Positions 16,843 to 25,597 of a stretch of 64,000 nt of DNA are shown in pieces. The position numbers were made by a program, and so were the translations under genes. This DNA comes from Actinokineospora terrae. GTDB taxonomy: Bacteria; Actinomycetota; Actinomycetes; Mycobacteriales; Pseudonocardiaceae. The stretch spans positions 496,001 through 560,000 of the forward strand of contig NZ_FOGI01000004.1 in NCBI RefSeq assembly GCF_900111175.1, given 5' to 3'. Numbering within the stretch: position 1 is the first letter of the stretch; each line of letters starts with the position of its first letter. The notes below the pieces were generated by a model. That model was given only the letters and a program-made list of their open reading frames with translations, was not told where the DNA came from and ran no database searches.

Positions 16843-19692
16843 TCAGCTCTCCTGCGCCACGTCGACCGGGGGTCCGGCCGGGCGGGACGCTGCCCTGCGG
16901 GCGACCCGGCGCCGCGGCGGGACCACGGCGGCGACCGGCTCGGCCACCTGCGGTTCCGGCTGGGTCTCGCGGGGCTGCGAGGCCGAACGCACCTCGGCGG
17001 CGGACGCGGACACCACGGGCTCCGGCTCGGCGCGCACCGGCTCCGGCGGCGACCAGGGCGCGGCCGACGCGACGGGAGCGGCGACGGGCTCGGACTCGGT
17101 GACCGGAGCCGCCGCGCCCTGCGCCCTGCTGGCCGACCGGCGCCTGCGCCTGCTGGTCGGGGCTTCTTCCACCGGAGCAGCCGGAGCGACCGGGGCGGCG
17201 GGCTCCACGACCGGCGTGGGCTCCTCGACCTGGGCGTGCGGGCGGGACCCGTTGGAGGTGTGCTCGACCGGGTGCTCGTCGTGCTTGGTGGTGGCCTTGG
17301 CGATGTCGCGCACGGCCACCTTGGCGGCCTCGTCGCGGGACTGCTCGCCGCCACCGCCGCGGTTGCGGTTGCGCCTGCCGCCGCCCTGGGACTTCTCGGC
17401 GACCGGGGCGGGCGCGGGCGGCTGCGGCTGCTGCTGGCCACTCGGGTTGGCCGGGGCCCGCACCGTCGGCTCCGTGGTCACGACCACACCGCGGCCCTTG
17501 CAGTGCTCGCAGGTGGTGCTGAACGCCTCCAGCAGACCGGTGCCGACCCGCTTGCGGGTCATCTGCACCAGGCCGAGCGAGGTGACCTCGGCGACCTGGT
17601 GGCGGGTCCGGTCGCGGCCGAGGCACTCGGTGAGCCTGCGCAGCACCAGGTCGCGGTTGGACTCCAGCACCATGTCGATGAAGTCGATCACGATGATGCC
17701 GCCGATGTCGCGCAGCCGCAGCTGGCGGACGATCTCCTCGGCCGACTCCAGGTTGTTGCGGGTGACCGTCTCCTCGAGGTTGCCGCCGGAGCCGGTGAAC
17801 TTGCCGGTGTTGACGTCGATGACGGTCATCGCCTCGGTGCGGTCGATCACCAGGTAGCCGCCGGACGGCAGCCAGACCTTGCGGTCGAGCGCCTTGAGCA
17901 GCTGCTCGTCGACCCGGTGGGTGGCGAAGACGTCGGCGACGCCGACGTGCTTGCGGACCCGGTCGAGCAGCTCGGGGGCGACGTGGCGGACGTAGGCGTC
18001 GATGGTCTCCCAGGCGGTGTCGCCCTGCACGACCAGCGAGGTGAAGTCCTCGGTGAACAGGTCGCGCACGACCTTGACCAGCAGGTCGGGCTCCTCGTAG
18101 AGCAGCACGGGGGCGCTGCTGCGCTTGCCGCCGCCGCCGGACTTCTCCTTGATGACCTGCCACTGGGCCTGCAGCCGGCGCACGTCGCGGCCGAGCTCCT
18201 CCTCGCTGATGCCCTCCGAGGCGGTGCGGATGATCACACCGGCGTCCTCGGGGACGATCCGCTTGAGCAGGTCCTTGAGCCTGCGCCGCTCGTTCTCGGG
18301 CAGCTTGCGGGAGATGCCGGTCGCGCCGCCGCCCGGCACGTACACCAGGAAGCGGCCGGGCAGGCTGATCTGGGTGGTCAGCCGGGCGCCCTTGTGCCCG
18401 ACCGGGTCCTTGGTGACCTGGACCAGCACACTGTCGCCGGTGGACAGCGCCTGCTCGATCTTGCGGGCCTTGCCCTCGAGCCCGGCGGCGTCCCAGTCGA
18501 CCTCACCGGCGTAGAGCACGGCGTTGCGGCCGCGGCCGATGTCGACGAAGGCGGCCTCCATGCTGGGCAGCACGTTCTGCACGCGGCCCAGGTAGACGTT
18601 GCCGACCAGCGAGCCGGTGCCGAACGAGGTGACGAAGTGCTCGACGAGCACGCCGTCCTCGAGGACGCCGATCTGGGTGCGGTCGCCGTGCTCGCGCACG
18701 ACCATGGCGCGGTCGACGGCCTCGCGGCGGGCCAGGAACTCGGCCTCGGACAGGATCGGGGCGCGCCTGCGGCCCGCCTCCCTGCCGTCCCTGCGGCGCT
18801 GCCGCTTGGCCTCGAGCCTGGTCGAGCCGCGCACGCTGCGCACCTCGTCGCGGGCGATCTCGCCGCGGTTGTCGTCGCGGGCGTCGCGGGTGTCCCTGGG
18901 GTCGCGCGCCTCACGGGTCTCGCGGACGTGGACGACCGTGTTGGGCGGGTCGTCACCGGCGTCGGCGCTGTCGTCGTCGCCACCCTTGCGGCGACGGCGC
19001 CTGCGCCTGCGGCGGTTGCCACCGTCACCGGCCTCGGACTGGTCCTCGTCGGCCTCGGGCTCCTCCTGGGGCTCCTCGGCGGCGGGGGTCTCTTCCTCGT
19101 TCTGCTCGCCCGCCTCGTCAGCGGCGCCCTTGCCCCGGCCGCGACCACGGCGACCACGGCGGCGGCGACGGCCGGAGCCGCCGTCCTCGTCGTCGTCGTC
19201 GTTCAGGTCGAGGTCGGGCTGCTCGGGCTCGACGACCTCGGCCTCGACCGGCTCGGGCTCCGCGACCACCGGCTGGGCGGGGGCGGGCCGGGCGACGGGG
19301 GGCTCCGGCGGCAGGAACAACGGCGACGCGGAGGCGAACACCGGCGTGGGGGGGATGCGGCGGCGCTTGGGCTCGACCGGCTCGTCAGCGACGACCGGCT
19401 CAGGCTCGGGTTCGGGCTCCCGCGGCTCGTCAGCGGCTTGCTCCGGCGCCAGCAGCGCCCTGGCGACCCGCGCCGCGGTGTCCTTGGACACGCTCGACTG
19501 CGCGCCCCGCACCGCCTCGCCGAGCCCCTCCAGGGCCGCGATGACGTCCTTGCTGCTCACCTCGAGCAGCTTGGCCAGCGCGTGCACGCGGACCTTGGCT
19601 GGTACCTGGGCCAGCAACTCGGCCAGGGCCTGGTCGCTGGGTGTGGTGGTAGCCCCGCCGGCACTTCCGGCAGGGGTGGACATATCCGACAT
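16843..19692 (-). CDS. rne: ribonuclease E/G with IF2_N-like N-terminal domain
   Basis: Endoribonuclease of mRNA decay and rRNA/tRNA processing, 949 residues. N-terminal residues 33-80 (KVRVHALAKLLEVSSKDV onward) look like the small helical IF2_N domain of initiation factor IF-2. A long acidic, then Arg/Gly-rich disordered region follows (about 90-330), then the catalytic core: S1 domain from about 357, the DNase I-like site with VIDVNTGKF near 622 and IVIDFIDM near 671, and the zinc-link CEHCKGRG near 727. A Pro/Ala-rich tail of over 200 residues follows, the opposite layout from E. coli, as in other actinobacteria. ATG 19692 or 19683 both lie near GGAGGAG. Confidence 0.93.
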   Translation of the reverse strand: MSDMSTPAGSAGGATTTPSDQALAELLAQVPAKVRVHALAKLLEVSSKDVIAALEGLGEAVRGAQSSVSKDTAARVARALLAPEQAADEPREPEPEPEPVVADEPVEPKRRRIPPTPVFASASPLFLPPEPPVARPAPAQPVVAEPEPVEAEVVEPEQPDLDLNDDDDEDGGSGRRRRRGRRGRGRGKGAADEAGEQNEEETPAAEEPQEEPEADEDQSEAGDGGNRRRRRRRRRKGGDDDSADAGDDPPNTVVHVRETREARDPRDTRDARDDNRGEIARDEVRSVRGSTRLEAKRQRRRDGREAGRRRAPILSEAEFLARREAVDRAMVVREHGDRTQIGVLEDGVLVEHFVTSFGTGSLVGNVYLGRVQNVLPSMEAAFVDIGRGRNAVLYAGEVDWDAAGLEGKARKIEQALSTGDSVLVQVTKDPVGHKGARLTTQISLPGRFLVYVPGGGATGISRKLPENERRRLKDLLKRIVPEDAGVIIRTASEGISEEELGRDVRRLQAQWQVIKEKSGGGGKRSSAPVLLYEEPDLLVKVVRDLFTEDFTSLVVQGDTAWETIDAYVRHVAPELLDRVRKHVGVADVFATHRVDEQLLKALDRKVWLPSGGYLVIDRTEAMTVIDVNTGKFTGSGGNLEETVTRNNLESAEEIVRQLRLRDIGGIIVIDFIDMVLESNRDLVLRRLTECLGRDRTRHQVAEVTSLGLVQMTRKRVGTGLLEAFSTTCEHCKGRGVVVTTEPTVRAPANPSGQQQPQPPAPAPVAEKSQGGGRRNRNRGGGGEQSRDEAAKVAVRDIAKATTKHDEHPVEHTSNGSRPHAQVEEPTPVVEPAAPVAPAAPVEEAPTSRRRRRSASRAQGAAAPVTESEPVAAPVASAAPWSPPEPVRAEPEPVVSASAAEVRSASQPRETQPEPQVAEPVAAVVPPRRRVARRAASRPAGPPVDVAQES

Positions 19693-19877
19693 GTAGCTCC
19701 TCCGCCCCCGGGCGCGTCGTCCAGACGCGAGCCGCTCAGGGGCCTAGTTGTCATTCCACCGCGCTGGGGCGGCGGGAATCCTCGCCTGTACACCGCCGCG
19801 GCGTGGTCGTCACCGACCACGGCCCGCCTGCGGCAGGTCGTTCGACGGCGGTAGAGGCGCTCCGATTCCCCGATGGA

Positions 19878-20723
19878 CTACCCGAGGCCCGCCTGCCTGT
19901 CGAGGGCCAGCGGGTCGGACAGGCCGCCATCGTCGTCAAGCCGCCCCTGGGCCAACCGGGTCGCCTTCGCGGGGACCGGTGGTTCCAGAGCGGCGACGAC
20001 ACGCAGCGCGCTCAGTACGTCGTCGGGTCGAACGGCAGGTGTTGTTTGCCGGACGACCACACGCAGTATCCCACACGAACGCTCCGGGTAGGACATGTCG
20101 ACGCCCACACGGCTCGGCGCGTCGTCATCAATAGGGGTGTCCTCGGTCTCGGGCGAGCCGGACCCGTCCTCGGCCGAGGACCCCACCGGGCCCTCCAGCA
20201 CCACGGCCCTGACGACGGCGGGCCGCGCGTCGATGAGCCGCCTGCCGTCCTTGGTCAGCCGCTCGACCTCGACGTGCTCGGTGGCCAGCAGCTGCTCGAC
20301 CGCGCCGCGCAGGTCCGCCGGGGCGACACCGGGCAGCTCGATGTGCCAGTCGCTGGCCTCCATCCGCTCGGCGAGCCCGCCGGGGCCCGCCTCGACGGCC
20401 TCCAGCACGTCGAGCCCGGGGGCGAGGGCCGCGTCGAGCACCTGGGCGAGCCTGGCCGGGTCGACCCGCTCGACGAGCGAGACCTCGACGTACTCCGCCT
20501 CGCTGGCCACCCCGGTCGGCGCGGCGCCGATCCAGGAGATCTTCGGGTGCGGGTTGAAACCCTGCGAGTAGGCCATCGGCACGCCCGCGCGGCGCAGCGC
20601 CCGCTCGAAGGCCCTGGCCACGTCTCGGTGGGAGGTGAAGCGGAGCCTGCCCCGCTTGGCGTAGCGGAGCCGGATCTTCTGCACCGGCGGCGCCGAGGGG
20701 TTGGGCTGGTCCTGGCGGCTCAG
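19878..20723 (-). CDS. TIGR03936 family radical-SAM-associated protein (DUF2344)
   Basis: 281-residue protein of the family that normally sits next to, or is fused to, the TIGR03960 radical SAM protein. Hallmarks are IRLRYAKRGRLRFTSHRD and AYSQGFNPHPKIS. Function is unknown. Start choice: the frame is open to 20801, but AAGGAG (20734-20729) stands five bases before CTG 20723, which begins the sensible N-terminus SRQDQPNPS; no ATG, GTG or TTG fits that ribosome site, so a rare CTG start is inferred. Its partner gene lies 2 kb away, separated by a subtilase and a GNAT. Confidence 0.85.
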   Translation of the reverse strand: MSRQDQPNPSAPPVQKIRLRYAKRGRLRFTSHRDVARAFERALRRAGVPMAYSQGFNPHPKISWIGAAPTGVASEAEYVEVSLVERVDPARLAQVLDAALAPGLDVLEAVEAGPGGLAERMEASDWHIELPGVAPADLRGAVEQLLATEHVEVERLTKDGRRLIDARPAVVRAVVLEGPVGSSAEDGSGSPETEDTPIDDDAPSRVGVDMSYPERSCGILRVVVRQTTPAVRPDDVLSALRVVAALEPPVPAKATRLAQGRLDDDGGLSDPLALDRQAGLG

Positions 20724-20815
20724 GATTACTCCTTCTGGTGGTCTGGTCGTGCTCCGGTGGTGAGCCCACCACCGTTGGTGGCACCGTACCGGGAGCGCCA
20801 ATTCGGCTCGCGAGC

Positions 20816-20844
20816 TTGTTTCCCACTCGGGGGCCGGCTAGCGT
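20816..20844 (+). promoter_or_regulatory. promoter candidate of S8 peptidase gene
   Basis: TTGTTT (20816-20821), 17-base spacer, TAGCGT (20839-20844). The predicted start near 20851 would give a leader of about 43 bases before GTG 20894. The same TAGCGT -10 element occurs before the secreted nuclease gene at 33093. Confidence 0.5.
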
Positions 20845-20893
20845 CCGCACGGAGTGGTCAACCCGCGCCGAGGGAATGCACTGGAGGTCGCCC

Positions 20894-22315
20894 GTGCCTC
20901 TGCTCCGCCTGACCAAGGCGGCAGCGGTCAGCGCCGTGATGGTCGCGGCAGCACTCGCCGTCCCCCTCATCGCCGACGGGGAACCCCTGGAGGACGGCTC
21001 GCTGCCCTGCCACCCGACGGGCGCGCAGTCGCGCTACCTGGTCCTGTTCACCGAGGTCACCAGCCCCGAGGGCGCCTCCCACGAGATGACGTTGGCTTGC
21101 GGGTCGACGGTTGCCTACTACCCGGAAATCGCCGTCGGGGTGGCCACGTCGGGCGACCCGAGGTTCGCCGAGCGGATCGGCCGGGACCGGGCGTTCAGCA
21201 CCGAGGCGGTGGAGGCGGCGTCCGGGCGGCACGGCAGGCAGGCGGCCCCGGTCACGACCGGTGGCGGGGACGACACGGCCGTCGACCGCTCCGGCGAGCA
21301 GTGGGACATGGACCTCATCAAGGCGGGCGCGGCGCACGCGGTGTCGACGGGCAGCAAGGGCGTGCTGGTCGGCGTGCTCGACTCGGGCATCGACGCGACG
21401 CACCCGGACCTGGCGCACGCGGTCGACCCGAGCAAGTCGGCCGGGTGCGTGAGCGGCAAGGCGGACCAGAGCCCGCAGGCGTGGGCGCCGACGACGTCGG
21501 TGCACGGCACGCACGTGGCGGGGATCATCGCGGCGGCCGACGACGGCCTGGGGATCACCGGCGTGGCCCCCGGGGTGCGGTTGGCCTCGGTGAAGGTGGT
21601 CGACGACGACGGGACGGTGCGGCCGGAGTCGGTGGTGTGCGGGCTGATGTGGGCCGCGGCCAACGGCATGGCGGTCGCCAACAACAGCTACTTCGTGGAC
21701 CCGTGGCCGCTGACCTGCGACCGGGGCGAGGAGCACGTGGTCTTCGAGGCGGTCCGGCGGGCGGCCGACCACGCCACCAGCCGGGGTGTGCTCACCGTGG
21801 CCGCGGCGTCGAACGAGGAGCGTGACCTGGCGTCGCCGAGCGGGCAGACGGCCGGGCCAGGCGGGCAGTGGCGGACGCTGGACAGCAGCTGCCGGGTGTT
21901 GCCCGCGGGGCTGCGCGGCGTGGTCGCGGTGTCGGCGGTCGGCCCTGATCGGGTGAAGGCCGGGTACAGCGCGTACGGGCTCGGGGTGATCGACGTGACC
22001 GCACCGGGTGGTGAGCAGTCCTCCGGTCGGTGCGTCCTGTCGACGGTGCCCGGTGGGTACGCGCAGGTGTGCGGGACGTCCATGGCGGCGCCGCACGTGT
22101 CCGGGGTGGCCGCGTTGCTGGCCTCCACGCACCCCGGTGCGTCACCACAGCAGCTGATGCGGCTGCTGACCTCGCAGGCGACCAGCATCGCCTGTCCGAC
22201 GGACTACGACCTCGACGGCACGGGCGGGCAGGACGCGTACTGCTCGGGGTACGCGCCGTTCAACAGCTTCTACGGGCACGGCATGGTCGACGCGCTCGCC
22301 GCCGTCACTCCGTAG
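20894..22315 (+). CDS. secreted S8 family serine peptidase (subtilase)
   Basis: 473-residue secreted endopeptidase. The start GTG 20894 has GGAGG seven bases upstream and opens directly into a signal peptide (LTKAAAVSAVMVAAALAVPL, then a cleavage-like site). The catalytic triad is visible as D163 (GVLDSGIDATHPDL), H204 (HGTHVAG) and S396 (GTSMAAPHVSG). Residues 40-140 would be the propeptide. Several Cys pairs in the mature part suggest disulfides. No C-terminal sorting signal or P-domain is seen, so the enzyme is probably released. It breaks up the radical-SAM pair of the minus strand and ends convergently with an 11-bp overlap into the GNAT gene. Confidence 0.92.
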   Translation: MPLLRLTKAAAVSAVMVAAALAVPLIADGEPLEDGSLPCHPTGAQSRYLVLFTEVTSPEGASHEMTLACGSTVAYYPEIAVGVATSGDPRFAERIGRDRAFSTEAVEAASGRHGRQAAPVTTGGGDDTAVDRSGEQWDMDLIKAGAAHAVSTGSKGVLVGVLDSGIDATHPDLAHAVDPSKSAGCVSGKADQSPQAWAPTTSVHGTHVAGIIAAADDGLGITGVAPGVRLASVKVVDDDGTVRPESVVCGLMWAAANGMAVANNSYFVDPWPLTCDRGEEHVVFEAVRRAADHATSRGVLTVAAASNEERDLASPSGQTAGPGGQWRTLDSSCRVLPAGLRGVVAVSAVGPDRVKAGYSAYGLGVIDVTAPGGEQSSGRCVLSTVPGGYAQVCGTSMAAPHVSGVAALLASTHPGASPQQLMRLLTSQATSIACPTDYDLDGTGGQDAYCSGYAPFNSFYGHGMVDALAAVTP

Positions 22316-22754
22316 CGAACACGCGCAGCATCAACGCGTCCGCGGGGCTCAACCCGGCGCGCTCGTAGAACGGGATCGCGCGCTCGGACGGGGTCAGCAC
22401 CACGCGGGGGTATCCGAGGTCCTCGGCGTGCCGCAGCAGCGCGGCGATCAACGCGGCCCCTACGCCGGCGTTGCGGTGCTCGGGTAAGACGAAGAAGTTG
22501 CTCAGGTAACCCCAGGCGCCGCCTCTTATGCCTGGCTTGGGCATGCGGGTGACCTCGACCAGACAGCAGAACCCGACCGGCTTGTCGTCGACCTCGGCGA
22601 GCCAGAACTCGCGGTAGGACCGCTCCCGCTCCCACCACCGGGCGAACTCGGCCTCGAACCCCGGATCGGGTACCGGCCCGTCCTCCTCGCCTGCCTGGCG
22701 GCGCAAGAAAGCCACCGACGCCATGTCGGCGTCGGTGGCCTTGCGGACGATCAC
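22305..22754 (-). CDS. GNAT family N-acetyltransferase
   Basis: 149-residue acetyl-CoA-dependent acetyltransferase. The acetyl-CoA loop is HRNAGVGAALIAALL, preceded by the beta-strand LSNFFVLPE, and followed by the typical YPRVVLTPSERAIPFYERAG. GTG 22754 overlaps the stop of the radical SAM gene as GTGA, so the two are translationally coupled, a hint that they act on a common substrate. Substrate unknown. Its 3' end overlaps the convergent subtilase by 11 bp. Confidence 0.88.
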   Translation of the reverse strand: MIVRKATDADMASVAFLRRQAGEEDGPVPDPGFEAEFARWWERERSYREFWLAEVDDKPVGFCCLVEVTRMPKPGIRGGAWGYLSNFFVLPEHRNAGVGAALIAALLRHAEDLGYPRVVLTPSERAIPFYERAGLSPADALMLRVFATE

Positions 22755-24721
22755 GGGGCCGACAGGACCGGGTTGCGCACCGGGGAGCCGACGCCGACCG
22801 GGCTGATCGGCAGCAGCTTGCGCCCGGTGGGGCCGATCTCGATGTCGGTGCCCATCGCGGGGCAGACACCGCAGTCGAAGCACGGGGTCCACCGGCAGTC
22901 GTCCTGCTCGCGCTCGTCGAGGGCGTCCTGCCAGTCGTCCCACAGCCAGTTCTTCTCCAGGCCGGAGTCGAGGTGGTCCCAGGGCAGGACCTCTTCCTCG
23001 GTCCGCTCCCGGGTGGTGAACCAGTCCAGGGACACCCCGAGCGGCTCCAGTTCGGCGGCCGCGGCGGTGGTCCAGCGCTCGTAGGAGAAGTGCTCGCTCC
23101 AGCCGTCGAACCGGCCGCCCGCGCGCCACACGGCCTCGATGACCCGGCCGACGCGCCGGTCGCCGCGCGAGAGCAGGCCTTCGATGATGCTGGGCTTGCC
23201 GTCGTGGTAGCGCATGCCGATGTTGCGGCCGATGCTGCGGTCGCGGTCGGAGTTGACCGCCTCGCGCAGCTTGCGCAGCCGGGAGTCGACGGTGTCGGGG
23301 TCGCACTGCGCGGCCCACTGGAACGGGGTGTGCGGCTTGGGCACGAACCCGCCGATGGAGACGGTGCAGCGGATGTCCTTGCGGCCGCTGGCGACCCGAC
23401 CGGCGCGGATGACGTTCTTGGCCATCTCGGCGATCTGCAGCACGTCGTCGTCGGTCTCGGTGGGCAGCCCGCACATGAAGTAGAGCTTCACCTGCCGCCA
23501 GCCCTGCGCGTACGCGGCGCTGACGGTCTTGATGAGGTCCTCCTCGGACACCATCTTGTTGATGACCTTGCGGATGCGCTCGCTGCCGCCCTCGGGGGCG
23601 AAGGTCAGCCCGGAGCGGCGGCCGTTGCGGGAGAGCTCGTTGGCCAGGTCGATGTTGAACGCGTCGACCCGGGTGCTGGGCAGCGACAGGCCGGTGTTGG
23701 TGCCCTCGTAGCGGTCGGCGAGCTGCTTGGTGATCTCGCCGATCTCGGAGTGGTCGGCGCTGGAGAGGCTGAGCAGGCCGACCTCCTCGAAGCCGCTGGC
23801 CTCCAGGCCGGTCTGGATCATCGCGCCGATGCCCTCGATGGACCGCTCGCGCACCGGGCGGGTGATCATGCCCGCCTGGCAGAACCGGCAGCCCCGGGTG
23901 CAGCCGCGGAAGATCTCGACGCTCATCCGCTCGTGCACGCTCTCCGCGAGCGGCACCAGCGGCTTCTTCGGGTAGGGCCAGGCGTCGAGGTCCATGGTGG
24001 TGCGCTTGGCGATGGTCTCGGGCACACGGGGCCGGTTAGGGCCAACGGTGTCGATGTGGCCATCGGGGCGGTAGGTGAAGTCGTAGAAGCGCGGGACGTA
24101 GACGCCGCCGGTCTCGGCCATGCGGGTCAGCAGCTCGTCGCGCCCGCCGGGGCGGCCTTCGGCCTTCCAGGCGCGGATGATGTCCGAGATCTCGATGACG
24201 GCTTCCTCGCCGTCACCGAGCACCGCGGCGTCGATGTAGTCGGCGATGGGCTCCGGGTTGAACGCGGAGTGGCCACCGGCGAGCACGACCGGGTGGTCCT
24301 CGGTGCGGTCGGCGGCCAGCAGCGGGATGCCTGCCAGGTCGAGCGCGGTGAGCATGTTCGTGTAGCCCAGCTCGGTGGAGAAGCTGACGCCGAGCATGTC
24401 GAAGGCGCCGAGCGGGCGGTGGCCGTCCACGGTGAACTGCGGGACGCCGTGCTCCCGCATGAGCTTCTCCAGGTCCGGCCACACCGCGTAGGTGCGCTCG
24501 GCGAGCACGTCGGCGATCTCGTTGAGCACCTCGTAGAGGATCATGACGCCCTGGTTGGGCAGCCCGACCTCGTAGGCGTCCGGGTACATCAGCGCCCACC
24601 GCACGGTGGTGCTGTCCCACTCCTTGACGGTGGCGTTCAGCTCCCCGCCGACGTACTGGACCGGCTTGGACACCCTGGGCAGCAGCGGCTCGAGTTGGGG
24701 GAAGACCGATTGGACGCTCAC
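22751..24721 (-). CDS. TIGR03960 family B12-binding radical SAM protein
   Basis: 656-residue radical SAM protein. Residues 30-200 form a Rossmann-like region typical of B12-binding radical SAM proteins; the [4Fe-4S] cluster motif is CTRGCRFCQAG near residue 275, and the SPASM-like tail contains CFDCGVCPAMG. The family is widespread near rne in actinobacteria and clostridia and is nearly always paired with TIGR03936; the reaction is not known to me. Here the partner is separated by two accessory genes, and a GNAT is coupled to its 3' end instead. Confidence 0.92.
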   Translation of the reverse strand: MSVQSVFPQLEPLLPRVSKPVQYVGGELNATVKEWDSTTVRWALMYPDAYEVGLPNQGVMILYEVLNEIADVLAERTYAVWPDLEKLMREHGVPQFTVDGHRPLGAFDMLGVSFSTELGYTNMLTALDLAGIPLLAADRTEDHPVVLAGGHSAFNPEPIADYIDAAVLGDGEEAVIEISDIIRAWKAEGRPGGRDELLTRMAETGGVYVPRFYDFTYRPDGHIDTVGPNRPRVPETIAKRTTMDLDAWPYPKKPLVPLAESVHERMSVEIFRGCTRGCRFCQAGMITRPVRERSIEGIGAMIQTGLEASGFEEVGLLSLSSADHSEIGEITKQLADRYEGTNTGLSLPSTRVDAFNIDLANELSRNGRRSGLTFAPEGGSERIRKVINKMVSEEDLIKTVSAAYAQGWRQVKLYFMCGLPTETDDDVLQIAEMAKNVIRAGRVASGRKDIRCTVSIGGFVPKPHTPFQWAAQCDPDTVDSRLRKLREAVNSDRDRSIGRNIGMRYHDGKPSIIEGLLSRGDRRVGRVIEAVWRAGGRFDGWSEHFSYERWTTAAAAELEPLGVSLDWFTTRERTEEEVLPWDHLDSGLEKNWLWDDWQDALDEREQDDCRWTPCFDCGVCPAMGTDIEIGPTGRKLLPISPVGVGSPVRNPVLSAP

Positions 24722-24760
24722 AGCGAACCAGGGTAACCCGGTGCGCGCGGCGCCCTTCGC

Positions 24761-25597
24761 TCAGGCGAGCAGCAGCTTGCCCAGCCGCCGGGACGCCACG
24801 ACGACCCCGACGAGCGCCATCACCACGAAGTAGGCGAGGTGGCCCACGATCGAGGCGTCCACGTACCCGGTGCACAGGGCCCGCATGACCTCGATGGCGT
24901 GGTAGAGCGGGAAGCACTTGACCGCGAACTGGACGGCCCCGGGGTACACCGTGATCGGGTAGAAGGTCGTCGAGAACAGGAACATCGGGACCAGCGCGAG
25001 CTGCACCAGGTCGAAGTCGTGCCAGGACCGCATGAAGGTGGTGCAGGCCATCCCCAGCGCACCGAAGGCGAACGCGATCAGAATGGCCGCCGGTAACGCG
25101 AACACCGCCCACGGCGAGGTCAGCAGCCCCATGCCGAGCATGACGGTCAGGAAGCCGGTGCCGTAGAGCGCGCCGCGGATCAGCGCCCAGGTGATCTCGC
25201 CGATGGCGATGTCGAGCGGGCCGAGCGGGGTGGCCAGCACGGCGTCGTAGAGCTTGGCGTACTTGAGCTTGAAGAACAGGTTGAACGTCGCGTCGTAGAC
25301 GGCGCCGTTCATCGCGGAGGCGGCGAGCAGCGCGGGGGCGACGTAGGCGACGTAGCTGATCGTCTCGCCGCCGGGGCCGACGACGTCGCCGATGAGCTTG
25401 CCGAAGCCGAACCCGAGGCCGAACAGGAAGAACAGCGGCTCGAAGAAGCCGGACACCACCTGCAGCCAGGTCCGGCGGTTGACCAGGAACGAGCGCTCCA
25501 CGAGCGCGCGCGAGCGGCCCGCGTACATGCCGACCGGCAGCACGCGCAGCAGCAGACCGGTGCGGGTGGTCTCGGGGGCCTGCGTGGTCGTGGACAC
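24761..25597 (-). CDS. ABC-2 type exporter permease (NodJ-like)
   Basis: 278-residue membrane component of a two-permease ABC exporter. About six hydrophobic helices are visible with a long soluble N-terminus; the block FYPITVYPGAVQF precedes the final helices, as in the NodJ/ABC-2 family. GTG 25597 follows directly after the TAG of the previous gene with no gap. Partner of the permease at 25598-26407 and ATPase at 26407-27372. Substrate unknown; NodIJ-like transporters export lipids, polysaccharides or drugs. Confidence 0.9.
   Translation of the reverse strand: MSTTTQAPETTRTGLLLRVLPVGMYAGRSRALVERSFLVNRRTWLQVVSGFFEPLFFLFGLGFGFGKLIGDVVGPGGETISYVAYVAPALLAASAMNGAVYDATFNLFFKLKYAKLYDAVLATPLGPLDIAIGEITWALIRGALYGTGFLTVMLGMGLLTSPWAVFALPAAILIAFAFGALGMACTTFMRSWHDFDLVQLALVPMFLFSTTFYPITVYPGAVQFAVKCFPLYHAIEVMRALCTGYVDASIVGHLAYFVVMALVGVVVASRRLGKLLLA

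Noticed and set aside
16693..19854. Very long open frame (over 1000 codons) opposite rne, and similar long frames opposite proB, comEC and valS
   Set aside because: Mirror images of high-GC codon bias; compositions are Gly/Arg/Leu-rich without motifs, and the opposite strand holds recognised families.
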